DNA of 64,000 bases, taken from positions 124,001-188,000 of the forward strand of contig JBFFEY010000001.1 of NCBI GenBank assembly GCA_041558415.1, given 5' to 3'. The notes beneath the pieces were generated by a model. The model ran no database searches. It was not told where the DNA came from and worked only from the letters and a program-made list of their open reading frames with translations. This DNA comes from SG8-39 sp041558415 (lineage in GTDB: Bacteria; Pseudomonadota; Gammaproteobacteria; Burkholderiales; SG8-39). Position numbers and translations under genes: made by a program. Shown here piece by piece: positions 34,718 to 43,614 of this stretch. The stretch's first letter is position 1. Each line of letters begins with the position of its first letter.

Positions 34718-35643
34718 TGCCCGCTCTTCAGCGCCTGCCGCTGGCGTTGCAGGAACTCGGCGGTCGAGTCGATGCCGCGCAGCTGCAGGATGTAGTTGCG
34801 CACCGCGGCCTCGAGCAGCACCGCCAGGTTGCGTCCGGCGACCACCGGAATGACGACTTTGCGGATGGTCACGCCGAGGATCTCCTCGGACAGCTCGGAA
34901 AGCGGCAGTCGCCCGACCGCGTCCTGGCTGCTCTGCGAGGGCTTCTCGAGGTGCGCGATCAGCTTGAGCTTCATCTTCGGGCGCACCGCGGTTTCGCCGA
35001 AGATGGTGCGCATGTTGAGCAGGCCGAGGCCGCGGACCTCGATGAAGTCCTTAAGCATGGCCGGACAGCGGCCTTCGAGCGTGTTGGCCGCGATTTGCGC
35101 GATCTCCACGACGTCGTCAGCGACGAGGCCGTGGCCGCGGCTGATCAGCTCCAGGCCGAGCTCGCTCTTGCCGACGCCCGACTCGCCGGTGATCAGCACA
35201 CCGAGGCCGAGCACGTCCATGAACACACCGTGGCGCTCGATGCGCTCGGCGAGCGCCTTGAGCAGGTAGCGGTTGAGTTTTTCGATGACCTCGGCCGCGC
35301 CACGCGGCGTGGCGAACAGCGGCGTGCGCGTCTCTCGCGCGCGCGCACGCACCTCGTCGGTCGGCGCAACGCCGTCGGCCAGAACGACCGCAAGCGTGGA
35401 GGCATTGAACAGGCGGACGGCGAACGCGGTGCGCGCCGGCGCATCGGCACCCAGCAACTCGGCCTCGAAGGCGCCGAGGACCTGTATGGCGTTGGGGTGG
35501 GTGAGGTTGAGGTGTCCGATCAGGGTCGCGGCGCTGGCAGCCTCGGGCTGCAGCGCGCCGGCGCCGTCCTGCCCCGCGATCCAGTCGAGGGAAAGCGCGG
35601 CGCCATTGTCTTCATGCAACCGCGCGATGTTGACCTGGGACAT
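34714..35643 (-). CDS. hprK: HPr kinase/phosphorylase
   Basis: A 309-residue bifunctional enzyme that phosphorylates HPr-type phosphocarriers on Ser46 and removes the phosphate. The N-terminal domain precedes a HGVFMDVLG block (H138) and the P-loop GESGVGKS (153-160). The signature EVRGLGLLNMRTIFGE follows. It sits between ptsN and rapZ and overlaps ptsN by 32 bp. No HPr gene lies in the window. Confidence 0.96.
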   Translation of the reverse strand: MSQVNIARLHEDNGAALSLDWIAGQDGAGALQPEAASAATLIGHLNLTHPNAIQVLGAFEAELLGADAPARTAFAVRLFNASTLAVVLADGVAPTDEVRARARETRTPLFATPRGAAEVIEKLNRYLLKALAERIERHGVFMDVLGLGVLITGESGVGKSELGLELISRGHGLVADDVVEIAQIAANTLEGRCPAMLKDFIEVRGLGLLNMRTIFGETAVRPKMKLKLIAHLEKPSQSSQDAVGRLPLSELSEEILGVTIRKVVIPVVAGRNLAVLLEAAVRNYILQLRGIDSTAEFLQRQRQALKSGQ

Positions 35644-36097
35644 CCGGTTGCCAGGTAGCGATCAGCTTGTGCAGCGACTCCGCGTCGGCCGCGGCGACCA
35701 TGCGCTCGCGCAGCGAGCGATCGCTGAACATCTGCGCAAGCTCGGAAAGGATCTGCAGGTGTTTCTCGGTCGCCTGTTCGGGTACCAGCAGGACGAAGAC
35801 CAGCCGTACCGGCTGGCCGTCGGGCGCGTCGAAGGCAACGGGCTGCTCGAGGCGCACGAATGCGCCGAGCGCCTCCTTGAGGCCCTTGATGCGACCGTGC
35901 GGGATGGCGACCTCCTGCCCCAGTCCTGTCGAGCCGAGCCGCTCGCGCGCAAAAAGGCTGTCGAACACCACGTTGCGCGCGAGCCCGTGGTTGTTCTCGA
36001 ACAGCAGGCCGATCTGCTCGAACAGCCGTTTCTTGCTCGAAACCGCCAGGTCGAGCAGGACGTTCGTTGGCGGAAGCAGTTGTGCAACGAGGCTCAT
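35612..36097 (-). CDS. ptsN: nitrogen-regulatory PTS EIIA component
   Basis: A 161-residue EIIA-Ntr protein with the phosphorylated His at H67 in EVAIPHGRIKGL, and the family's DSLFARERLGSTGLG and PVRLVFVLLVPE segments. It takes phosphate from NPr and regulates potassium transport and stress kinases rather than moving sugar. ATG 36095-36097 gives the usual MSLVAQLLPP opening. The 3' end runs 32 bp into hprK. Confidence 0.95.
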   Translation of the reverse strand: MSLVAQLLPPTNVLLDLAVSSKKRLFEQIGLLFENNHGLARNVVFDSLFARERLGSTGLGQEVAIPHGRIKGLKEALGAFVRLEQPVAFDAPDGQPVRLVFVLLVPEQATEKHLQILSELAQMFSDRSLRERMVAAADAESLHKLIATWQPDVPGQHRAVA

Positions 36098-36242
36098 AGC
36101 GGCTTCGGTCCGAATGCGCGTCGCGGGCAACACGGCAGCGCGCGAAATCCGCGTCCATCGGCGGGAAACTTCAGTGGGCGCGGATTATAGCCCATTGTTG
36201 CGCCGCGCAAACCCAACTGCACCGAGCGCAAGCATGCTTCGC

Positions 36243-36566
36243 TCAGGCCTCTGCCGAGCGGTTCTTGAGAGCGTCGTGCGCCGGCGCGTAGCGCTTGCCC
36301 TTGTGCTTGAGTACCTGGCGATCAAGTTTGTCGATCAGGCGATCGATCGCCGCGTACAGGTCTGGCTCGCTCGCGGCGCAATGCAGATCCTTGCCGCGCA
36401 GGCGCAACGTGACTTCGGCTTTCTGCTGTAGCTTGCCCACCGAGAGAATGACCTGTGCGTCGATGACATGATCGAAGTGGCGCGTCACGCGCTCGAGCTT
36501 GCTGTGCACGTAGGCGCGGATCGCGGGAGTGACTTCGAGGCGGTGTCCGCTGACGTTCAGGTTCAT
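36243..36566 (-). CDS. hpf: ribosome hibernation-promoting factor (short form)
   Basis: A 107-residue protein opening MNLNVSGHRLEVTPAIRAYV, with the beta-alpha-beta fold typical of short HPF/YhbH. It binds the 30S decoding region and stabilises 100S dimers in stationary phase. It lies between rpoN and ptsN as in most Proteobacteria. The 145-bp gap before ptsN (36098-36242) shows no gene and may hold the ptsN promoter. Confidence 0.95.
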   Translation of the reverse strand: MNLNVSGHRLEVTPAIRAYVHSKLERVTRHFDHVIDAQVILSVGKLQQKAEVTLRLRGKDLHCAASEPDLYAAIDRLIDKLDRQVLKHKGKRYAPAHDALKNRSAEA

Positions 36567-36628
36567 CGCTTGCTCTCCTCAGAATCGGCGCTCAAGCCGG
36601 GGGGATAAGACGCCTGCCTGTGCACAGC

Positions 36629-38077
36629 CTACAACCCCTTGCGCTGGCTGACCGGCGGGATATGCAGCGATTCACGATATTTTGCGATCGTGCGCCGTGC
36701 GACCACGATACCCTGCTCGCCGAGGATTTGCGAGATGCGGCCGTCGGAGAGCGGTGCCCGCGCATCCTCCTCGGCCACCAGCTGCTTGATGAGGGCGCGG
36801 ATCGCGGTCGAGGAGGCCGCGCCGCCCGTGTCGGTGGATACGTGGCTGCCGAAGAAATACTTGAGCTCGAAGGTACCGCGCGGCGTCGCCATGAATTTCT
36901 GCGTCGTGACGCGCGAGATCGTGCTCTCGTGCAGGCTCAGCGTTTCGGCGATTTCGCGCAGCACGAGCGGCCGCATGGCGACCTCGCCGTGTTCCAGGAA
37001 GTGGCGCTGCTGGTCGACGATCGCCTGTGAAACGCGCAGGATGGTTTCGAAGCGCTGCTGCACGTTCTTGATCAGCCAGCGTGCTTCCTGCAGCTGCGTC
37101 GAAAGCGCATTGCCGCCGCGCGTGCCTGCGGTGAGCTCGGCGTAGAGGCGGTTGATGCGCAGGCGCGGCATCGCCTCGGGGTTCAGGCTCGCACGCCAGA
37201 CATTGCGCACCTTGCGCACCACGACGTCCGGCACGACATAGCGCGTCTCGACCCGGGCGAACTCGGCGCCCGGACGCGGATTCAGGCTGCGGATGAACTG
37301 CTGTGCCGCGCGCAACGCCTCGTCGCTGGCCCGCGTCGCGGACTTCAGCCGCCCGAGGTCGCGCTTGGCGAGCAGCTCGAGGTGATGCTCGACGATAGCG
37401 AGTGCCAGTTTGCGTACGCCCTCGGCGGGTAGCTGAGCGGCGCCGGCCTCGCTGCGTGCGCGAATCTGCAGCGCCAGGCACTCGCGCGGCGAGCGCGCTC
37501 CGACACCCGAGGGATCGAAGTTCTGCAGGTGACGCAATGCGATCGCCAGCTCGTCAAGCTCGACTTCGGCCTCGGTGGGCAGCAGCGCGGCGATCTCTTC
37601 CAGGTTCTGTGTCAGGTAGCCGTCTTCGTCGAGCGCATCGATCAGCAGCGCGACGAGCGTGCGGTCACGTTCCCCAAGATTGGTGAGCGAGAGCTGCGTG
37701 TTGAGGTGATCGCGCAGGGTGGGCAGGTCGGGCGCACTGAAGCTGCGGTCGCTGTCCTCGTCGTCGTTCGAGCGCCACGACGTCGCGGGCTCCCCCGACC
37801 AGGCATCGGCCGTGCCCGCGCCGCCGTCCGGCGCCGCGTCCCCGGCCGCGCCCTCCGCCGGCGCTTGCGCCGCAGGCGCCTGCGCATCCGGCGACCCGGG
37901 CATGGCTGCCGACTCGCCGTCGGCTTCGTCGCGCTCGAGAATCGGGTTCTCCATCAGGATGCGCTCGATCTCCTGATTGAGTTCGACCGTGGAGAGCTGC
38001 AGCAGTCGAATCGACTGCTGCAGCTGCGGCGTGAGCGTGAGGTGCTGGGAGAGCCGGAATTGAAGCGTGGGCTTCAT
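36629..38077 (-). CDS. rpoN: RNA polymerase sigma-54 factor
   Basis: A 482-residue sigma54. The Gln/Leu-rich region I is at the N-terminus (LQFRLSQHLTLTPQLQQSIRLLQL within residues 5-28). An acidic/Ala-Pro-rich region II follows (about 50-120), then the core-binding domain, a helix-turn-helix (LSLHESTISRVT) and the RpoN box ARRTIAKYR near the C-terminus. It recognises -24/-12 promoters and needs AAA+ activators such as the one at 60772-62253. ATG 38075-38077 is chosen because the frame beyond it is lptB read out of frame. Confidence 0.97.
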   Translation of the reverse strand: MKPTLQFRLSQHLTLTPQLQQSIRLLQLSTVELNQEIERILMENPILERDEADGESAAMPGSPDAQAPAAQAPAEGAAGDAAPDGGAGTADAWSGEPATSWRSNDDEDSDRSFSAPDLPTLRDHLNTQLSLTNLGERDRTLVALLIDALDEDGYLTQNLEEIAALLPTEAEVELDELAIALRHLQNFDPSGVGARSPRECLALQIRARSEAGAAQLPAEGVRKLALAIVEHHLELLAKRDLGRLKSATRASDEALRAAQQFIRSLNPRPGAEFARVETRYVVPDVVVRKVRNVWRASLNPEAMPRLRINRLYAELTAGTRGGNALSTQLQEARWLIKNVQQRFETILRVSQAIVDQQRHFLEHGEVAMRPLVLREIAETLSLHESTISRVTTQKFMATPRGTFELKYFFGSHVSTDTGGAASSTAIRALIKQLVAEEDARAPLSDGRISQILGEQGIVVARRTIAKYRESLHIPPVSQRKGL

Positions 38078-38102
38078 CGCTGGGGACGGCGGGCCTCGCA
38101 CG

Positions 38103-38825
38103 TCACATGCGGAAATGCTCGCCGAGGTACACGCGGCGAACGTGCTCATTGTAGACGATCTCCTCGGGGTGGCCCGAGGCGAGAACGGCGCCTTCATTGA
38201 TGATGTAGGCGCGATCGCAGATACCCAGCGTCTCGCGCACGTTGTGGTCCGTGATGAGCACGCCGATACCGCGTTCCTTGAGGAAGCGGATGATGCGCTG
38301 GATGTCGAGCACCGCGATCGGGTCGACGCCGGCGAAGGGCTCATCGAGCAGGATGAAGGTGGGGCGCGTGCCGAGCGCACGCGCGATCTCGAGGCGCCGC
38401 CGCTCGCCGCCGGAAAGCGAAATCGCCGCGTGCTTGCGCAGATGCGCGATGCCGAGGTCCTCCAGCAGCTCGACGAGGCGGGATTCCATGTCGCCCACGG
38501 CAACGCCCTGCAGTTCGAGGATGGCCCGCACATTGTCCTCGACGTTTAGGCGCCGGAACACCGAGTTCTCCTGCGGCAGATACGAAATGCCGAGCCGCGC
38601 GCGGCGATGGATCGGCAGGTGGGTCAGCTCGGCGCCGTCGAGCTCGATGCGCCCGGCATCGACCGCGACCAGACCGACGATCATGTAGAAGCAGGTCGTC
38701 TTGCCCGCACCGTTTGGTCCGAGCAGGCCGACGACTTCGCCGCTGGAGAGCTCCAGCGCGACGTCCTGAACCACGCTGCGGCCCTTGTAGCGCTTGCGCA
38801 GGTTTTCCGCGCGCAGCAGGCTCAT
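38103..38825 (-). CDS. lptB: LPS export ABC transporter ATPase
   Basis: A 240-residue cytoplasmic ATPase powering LptFG-driven extraction of lipopolysaccharide from the inner membrane. Walker A is GPNGAGKT (36-43), the signature LSGGERRRLEIARAL and Walker B FILLDEPFAGVD. The GISYLPQENSVFR segment is diagnostic of LptB. It overlaps lptA by 4 bp and is followed by rpoN. Confidence 0.96.
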   Translation of the reverse strand: MSLLRAENLRKRYKGRSVVQDVALELSSGEVVGLLGPNGAGKTTCFYMIVGLVAVDAGRIELDGAELTHLPIHRRARLGISYLPQENSVFRRLNVEDNVRAILELQGVAVGDMESRLVELLEDLGIAHLRKHAAISLSGGERRRLEIARALGTRPTFILLDEPFAGVDPIAVLDIQRIIRFLKERGIGVLITDHNVRETLGICDRAYIINEGAVLASGHPEEIVYNEHVRRVYLGEHFRM

Positions 38826-39373
38826 CGTGCAGGGGGTGCCGAGGACGATTTCGGCTGGATGATCGCGCGCACCCGGCCCGAGGTCGACTCCTTGCCGGCG
38901 CGCACCGAGAAGAATTCCGTGCGCTGGTCGTAAAGGATGTACTCGCCCCGCACCTCGTCGCGGTCGCGCGTCACGCGTGCGTTCTCGAACAATTCGACGC
39001 GCTCGGTTCGCTCGTCGTACTCCGCGCGCAGTGCTTCACCGTCGACCCACACCGCTTCCTTGCCGTCCTTCGGGTCGAGGCGTTGGCGAAAGCGCACCGG
39101 CTTGCCGGTCGCGGTCGCCTGATGGAAGCCCTTTTCGCCCTCGGTGACCACGATCCGCTCCGCGGTCATGCGGATCGTGCCCTTGGTCAGCACGACCTCG
39201 CCTTCGAAGGTCGCGACCTTGCGCGCATCGTCCGCGCTCATGCGATTGGCCTCGATCTGCAGCGGTTTGTCGCGATCGGCCCTCTCGGCGGTTGCGCCAA
39301 GCGGTGCGAGGAGCAGCGTGCCGAGCGTCACCGCGGCGAGGCGACGCATGCCGTGCGCGCGGCGCGGCATCAC
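38822..39373 (-). CDS. lptA: LPS transport periplasmic protein LptA
   Basis: A 183-residue protein with a signal peptide (about 1-29, ending GATA) and an OstA-type beta-jellyroll: PLQIEANRMSADDARKVATF, GTIRMTAERIVV and FENARVTRDRDEVRGEYILYD. LptA oligomers bridge the inner-membrane LptC and the outer-membrane LptD. The start overlaps the lptC stop by 4 bp. The C-terminus is Ser/Pro/Ala-rich. Confidence 0.95.
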   Translation of the reverse strand: MMPRRAHGMRRLAAVTLGTLLLAPLGATAERADRDKPLQIEANRMSADDARKVATFEGEVVLTKGTIRMTAERIVVTEGEKGFHQATATGKPVRFRQRLDPKDGKEAVWVDGEALRAEYDERTERVELFENARVTRDRDEVRGEYILYDQRTEFFSVRAGKESTSGRVRAIIQPKSSSAPPAR

Positions 39374-39951
39374 TGGCGCGGCCCTGCCTCGGCGTCGAAC
39401 CGGCCGCGCACCTGATCACGCAGGATGAACAGCCCCCGATCGTGGTGGTATTCCATGCCTCGCCCGGCGAGCTGGCGGGCGCCTTCTTGCAGGCGCACCT
39501 CGAGATCGGAGCGCGCAATCGCCGGACCGCCGACCACGTGCAGGAAATCCGTTTCCAGCCGCGCCTGCGGCCGCACGGCGTCGGCTTCGCGGATCAGCAC
39601 GACATCGCCGTAGAGGAACACCTCCTCGCCATCGTCGGCGACCGAGCCGCGCGCGGCGCGCGCGCGGTAGCTTGGACGACCGGGCTGGGCAAGCAGCACG
39701 CGCGGCGCGGTGACGTCGGTGGTGCCGTCGTCGGGGTAGTGGATGATCTTGTCGGCCGTGACGCGCATTTCGACGGCGCCGTCGGCGCCGTAGCCCGTGA
39801 GCACCAGATTGTCGACGATGTAGTCCGGATCGTGACGCCGGGGTTCGGGGCCGCTCGGCCCCTCGCGCACCGCGCGCTCGAGCGCATAGCTCAGCACGGC
39901 GAGTACCAGCGCAACGAGCAGCGGAAACAACCGGGTCGGCGCGACCGTCAT
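39370..39951 (-). CDS. lptC: LPS export protein LptC
   Basis: A 193-residue bitopic protein: an N-terminal membrane anchor (about 6-25) and a periplasmic jellyroll with PDYIVDNLVLTGYGADGAVEMRV split across strands and a VRLQEGARQLAGRGMEYHHD end. It passes lipopolysaccharide from LptBFG to LptA. ATG 39949-39951 overlaps the kdsC stop by 4 bp. Confidence 0.94.
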   Translation of the reverse strand: MTVAPTRLFPLLVALVLAVLSYALERAVREGPSGPEPRRHDPDYIVDNLVLTGYGADGAVEMRVTADKIIHYPDDGTTDVTAPRVLLAQPGRPSYRARAARGSVADDGEEVFLYGDVVLIREADAVRPQARLETDFLHVVGGPAIARSDLEVRLQEGARQLAGRGMEYHHDRGLFILRDQVRGRFDAEAGPRQ

Positions 39952-40508
39952 GCCAGGTAGGCTGCAAGGCGCGCCTCGAGCGTGCCCTGCGCCTGCATCA
40001 GGAGTTCGCAAAGCTCGCGCACCGCGCCGCCGCCTGCCGGCGCGCGGGTCACGTACTGCGCGTGGCGGCGGACGAACGCCGGCGCCTCCGGTGGTGCGCA
40101 GGCGAAGCCGCAACGCGTCATCACCGGAAGATCGACCACCTCGTCGCCCATGAATCCGGCGGCCTCGGCACTGACGCCGACCTGCGCGAGCAGCCGCTCG
40201 AACGCCGGCCGCTTGTCCTCGATGCCCTGCAGCACGTGTGCGACGCCGAGCTCGGCGCCGCGGCACTCGACCGCCGCCGAACGGCGCCCGCTCAGCAGTG
40301 CGGTGACGACGCCGCTCGCGGCGAGCATCTTCATGCCGTGTCCGTCGATGACGTGGAACACCTTGAGCGTCTCGCCCTCTGGGCCGTACCAGAGCCGTCC
40401 GTCGGTCAGCACGCCGTCGACGTCGAAGATCATCAGCTGCACGCGTTTCGCGCGGGCAAGCGCGTCACCGCTCGCGATTGCTGCGCTGGCTGCCGTCGAT
40501 GCGCTCAC
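39948..40508 (-). CDS. kdsC: 3-deoxy-D-manno-octulosonate 8-phosphate phosphatase
   Basis: A 186-residue HAD phosphatase giving Kdo from Kdo-8-phosphate in lipopolysaccharide core synthesis. The catalytic motif is FDVDGVLTDG (D29, D31), with HVIDGHGMKML, LSGRRS and GDEVVDLPVM carrying the remaining HAD residues. The N-terminal 20 residues are an Ala/Ser-rich extension. It sits 4 bp after kdsD. Confidence 0.96.
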   Translation of the reverse strand: MSASTAASAAIASGDALARAKRVQLMIFDVDGVLTDGRLWYGPEGETLKVFHVIDGHGMKMLAASGVVTALLSGRRSAAVECRGAELGVAHVLQGIEDKRPAFERLLAQVGVSAEAAGFMGDEVVDLPVMTRCGFACAPPEAPAFVRRHAQYVTRAPAGGGAVRELCELLMQAQGTLEARLAAYLA

Positions 40509-40512
40509 GCGA

Positions 40513-41550
40513 TCAGACGACCTTCGAGCGGAACAGGTCGTGGATGTTGAGCGCGCCGACCAGGCGTCCCTCGGCGTCGACCACCGGGATCTGCGTCGAC
40601 TTCGTGCGCTCCATCATCTCGACGGCCTCCGCGGCCAATGCATCTGGACGCACGCAGCGCGGGTTGCGCGTCATGACGTCGTCGACGCGCGTGCCGCGCA
40701 GATTCACGTCGCGTTCCAGGCTGCGCCGCAGATCGCCGTCGGTGAAGATGCCGATCAGACGTTGCCCCCCGTCGATGACCGCGGTCATGCCCATGCCCTT
40801 GCGCGAGATCTCGATCACCGCTTCGGCGAGCGTGGCACCGAGCGCCACCGCGGGAATCGCGTCGCCCGTGCGCATGACATCGCTCACGTGGGTGAGCAGC
40901 TTGCGTCCGAGCGATCCGCCCGGGTGCGAGCGCGCGAAATCGTCGGCCGAGAAGCCGCGCGCGTCGAGCAGCGCGACCGCGAGCGCGTCGCCGAGCGCGA
41001 GCGACGCAGTGGTGCTCGCGGTCGGCGCGAGGTTGAGCGGGCAGGCCTCCTGAGCCACCGCGACGTCCAGATGCACGTCCGCCTCCCGCGCGAGCGTCGA
41101 GTCGGGGTTGCCGGTCAGGGCGATCAGTTTCGCGCCCTGCCGCTTGAGTACGGGCACGATCGCCAGCAGCTCGTCGCTCTCGCCGGAGTAGGAGATGCCG
41201 ATGAACACGTCGCCCGACATCACCATGCCGAGGTCACCGTGGCTCGCCTCGGCCGGGTGGACGAAATACGCCGGCGTGCCGGTGCTCGCGAGGGTCGAGG
41301 CGATCTTGCGCGCGACGTGGCCGGATTTGCCGATGCCGCTCACCACGACGCGGCCGCTGCGCGCCAGTACCAGCGAGATGGCGTCGAGAAATCGGCCGTC
41401 CAGCCGCTCCATCATGCCGCGGATCGCGTCCGCCTCAATCTGCAGCACGCGCCGCGCAAGCTCGAGCGCCGCGGGCGAGGCGCGCGTCCCACTCGCCGGC
41501 GCGACGTCGCCGAGCGCCGTCTGTCCGGGCGTTCGCGGTGCGCTTATCAT
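40513..41550 (-). CDS. kdsD: arabinose-5-phosphate isomerase
   Basis: A 345-residue enzyme converting ribulose-5-phosphate to arabinose-5-phosphate, the first step to Kdo. It has a SIS domain (VVVSGIGKSGHVARKIASTL, SYSGESDELL) and two CBS domains (about 225-345). ATG 41548-41550 is used; a TTG three codons earlier is possible. It heads the kdsD-kdsC-lptC-lptA-lptB-rpoN run and diverges from the antiporter gene. Confidence 0.96.
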   Translation of the reverse strand: MISAPRTPGQTALGDVAPASGTRASPAALELARRVLQIEADAIRGMMERLDGRFLDAISLVLARSGRVVVSGIGKSGHVARKIASTLASTGTPAYFVHPAEASHGDLGMVMSGDVFIGISYSGESDELLAIVPVLKRQGAKLIALTGNPDSTLAREADVHLDVAVAQEACPLNLAPTASTTASLALGDALAVALLDARGFSADDFARSHPGGSLGRKLLTHVSDVMRTGDAIPAVALGATLAEAVIEISRKGMGMTAVIDGGQRLIGIFTDGDLRRSLERDVNLRGTRVDDVMTRNPRCVRPDALAAEAVEMMERTKSTQIPVVDAEGRLVGALNIHDLFRSKVV

Positions 41551-41558
41551 AGCCGGCA

Positions 41559-41564
41559 AGTATA
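41559..41564 (-). promoter_or_regulatory. possible -10 element of kdsD
   Basis: TATACT on the minus strand lies only 8 bases before the kdsD ATG. Transcription would begin almost at the start codon, giving a near-leaderless mRNA. No good -35 is seen. Confidence 0.35.
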
Positions 41565-41592
41565 GCCGAACCCCTTTGATTACACTCTGAAA

Positions 41593-43563
41593 ATGGACAG
41601 CGCAGGCATCGCGTTACAGCCGGTTCTGGTGCTGCTTGCGGCGAGCGTGCTGAGCGTCGCCCTGTGTCGGCGCCTGGCGCTGCCGCCGATGGTGGGCTAC
41701 CTCGCCACTGGCCTGCTGCTCGGCCCGTACGCGCTCGGTCTCCTGCCGGAGACCGCGACCACGCGCCACCTCGCCGAGTTCGGCGTGGTGTTCCTCATGT
41801 TCTCGATCGGACTGGAGTTCAGCCTCTCCAAGCTGCGCGTGATGCGCCGCGCCGTGTTCGGCCTCGGTCTCACGCAGGTGGTCGCCACCATCGCCGTCAC
41901 CTTCGCGCTGATGGTGGCGCTCGGTTTCCGCTGGGAAGGCGGGCTCGCCCTCGGCGCGGTTGTCGCCATGTCCTCCACGGCGATCGTCTCGAAGCTCGTC
42001 GCCGAGCGGCTCGAGCTCGACACGCCGCACGGGCGCGACATCATCGGCGTGCTGCTGTTTCAGGACCTGGCGGTGGTGCCGCTGCTGATTCTGATCCCGG
42101 CGCTCGGCGAGCCGCCGGACGTCATCGGACGCGAGATCGGCATCGCCCTGTTGAAAGGCGCCGTGGTGCTCGCCGTGGTGGTGGTCGCCGGACCGCGCGT
42201 GATGCGCGCCTGGTTCGGCGTGGTGGCGCGTCGCCGCTCGACCGAGCTCTTCGTGCTGAACGTGCTGCTGATCACGCTCGGCCTCGCCTTCGTCACCGGG
42301 ATGGCAGGGCTGTCGCTCGCGCTCGGCGCCTTCCTCGCCGGCATGCTCATCTCGGAGACCGAGTACCGCTACCAGGTCGAGGAGGACATCAAGCCGTTTC
42401 GCGACGTGCTGCTCGGACTGTTCTTCATCACGGTGGGCGCCATGCTCGACCTGCGCACGCTGGCGAACCAGCCGCTGCTGGTGCTCGCCCTGCTGGTGGG
42501 TCTGATGGGCGGCAAGCTTGCGCTGATCGGCCTGCTGGCGCGCGCCTTCGGCGCGCCGCCGGGCACGGCGCTGCGCACGGCGCTCGCGCTGGCACAGGGC
42601 GGCGAGTTCGGCTTCGTGCTTTTCGTGCTGGTGCGCGGTGCCGAGCTGGTGCCTGATTCGCTTGCGCAGGCGCTGCTCGCGGCGATGATTCTGTCGATGC
42701 TGGCGACGCCGTTCGTCATCGCCGCCAGCGACCGCATCGTGCTGCGCTTCGCGCGCTCGGAGTGGATGATGCGCTCGCTGCAGCTGCATCAGCTGGCGGT
42801 GCAGTCGCTCGCCACCGAGCGCCACGTGGTGGTGCTGGGCTATGGCCGTAACGGCCAGCGCCTTACGCGCTTGCTCGACGCCGAGAGCGTACGCTACGTT
42901 GCGCTCGACCTCGACCCGGAGCGCGTGCGCGAGGCGGTGATGGCCGGCGATTCGGTGGTGTTCGCCGACTGCACGCGGCGCGAATCGCTGGTCGCCGCGG
43001 GTATCGGCCGCGCCGCGGCGGTGGTGATCACCTTTGCCGACATTCACGCGGCGGAGCGCGTGCTGGCGCATGTGCGCGCGCTCAATCCGACGCTGCCGGT
43101 GATCGCGCGCGCCGCCGAGGAGCGCGACATCGAGCGGCTCACTGCGGCAGGCGCCTCCGAAGTCGTGCCCGAGGCGATCGAATCCGGCCTGATGCTCGCC
43201 TCGCACGCGCTGGTCTGGATCGGCGTGCCGCTCACGCGCGTGGTGCGCCGCATGCGCCAGGTGCGCGACGCGCAGTACGGCTTGCTGCGCGGCCTGTACC
43301 ACGGCGCGAGCGACGAGCCTGACAGCGAGGCGGTCGAGCCGCGCCTGCACGGCGTCACGCTCGCGCCGGGCGCCTATGCCATCGGCCGGGGCCTCGGCGA
43401 CCTCGGGCTGACGGCGCAGGTGCACGCGGTGCGCCGGCCGGGGGTCAAGGCGCGCCTCGAGGCGGAGGAGGCGGGCGCGCTGCGGGTGGGCGACGTGGTG
43501 GTGCTGCTCGGCGTGCCCGCGGCGCTGGCGGCCGCGGAGGAAAAGCTGTTGCGCGGCGGCTAG
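41593..43563 (+). CDS. KefB/C-type CPA2 monovalent cation:proton antiporter
   Basis: A 656-residue protein: a Na/H-exchanger domain with about 12 membrane segments (1-380), including FSIGLEFSLSKLR and the LLFQDLAVVPLL block typical of Kef proteins, then a TrkA-N Rossmann domain (about 412-525, VVVLGYGRNGQRL) and a TrkA-C domain (about 560-650). It likely exports potassium in exchange for protons and is gated by nucleotide or thiol ligands. An upstream TACACT (41581-41586) could be its -10. Adjacency to kdsD is common. Confidence 0.93.
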   Translation: MDSAGIALQPVLVLLAASVLSVALCRRLALPPMVGYLATGLLLGPYALGLLPETATTRHLAEFGVVFLMFSIGLEFSLSKLRVMRRAVFGLGLTQVVATIAVTFALMVALGFRWEGGLALGAVVAMSSTAIVSKLVAERLELDTPHGRDIIGVLLFQDLAVVPLLILIPALGEPPDVIGREIGIALLKGAVVLAVVVVAGPRVMRAWFGVVARRRSTELFVLNVLLITLGLAFVTGMAGLSLALGAFLAGMLISETEYRYQVEEDIKPFRDVLLGLFFITVGAMLDLRTLANQPLLVLALLVGLMGGKLALIGLLARAFGAPPGTALRTALALAQGGEFGFVLFVLVRGAELVPDSLAQALLAAMILSMLATPFVIAASDRIVLRFARSEWMMRSLQLHQLAVQSLATERHVVVLGYGRNGQRLTRLLDAESVRYVALDLDPERVREAVMAGDSVVFADCTRRESLVAAGIGRAAAVVITFADIHAAERVLAHVRALNPTLPVIARAAEERDIERLTAAGASEVVPEAIESGLMLASHALVWIGVPLTRVVRRMRQVRDAQYGLLRGLYHGASDEPDSEAVEPRLHGVTLAPGAYAIGRGLGDLGLTAQVHAVRRPGVKARLEAEEAGALRVGDVVVLLGVPAALAAAEEKLLRGG

Positions 43564-43595
43564 AAAAGAAAAAGGCCGGCGCAGGGCCGGCCTTT
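43563..43595 (-). terminator. terminator of the prepilin gene
   Basis: A perfect 10-bp stem (AAAGGCCGGC 43571-43580, GCCGGCCTTT 43586-43595) with a 5-base loop. On the minus strand it runs into TTTTTCTTTTC, so it ends the prepilin transcript. On the plus strand the tail is poorer (TTTGGGTT), but it may also stop the antiporter mRNA. Confidence 0.8.
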
Positions 43596-43614
43596 GGGTT
43601 GACTGCTGAGGGTC

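Noticed and set aside
41614..43425. Long minus-strand open frame (603 codons) opposite the KefB-type gene
   Set aside because: His/Arg/Gln-rich composition without domains; the plus-strand antiporter is intact.
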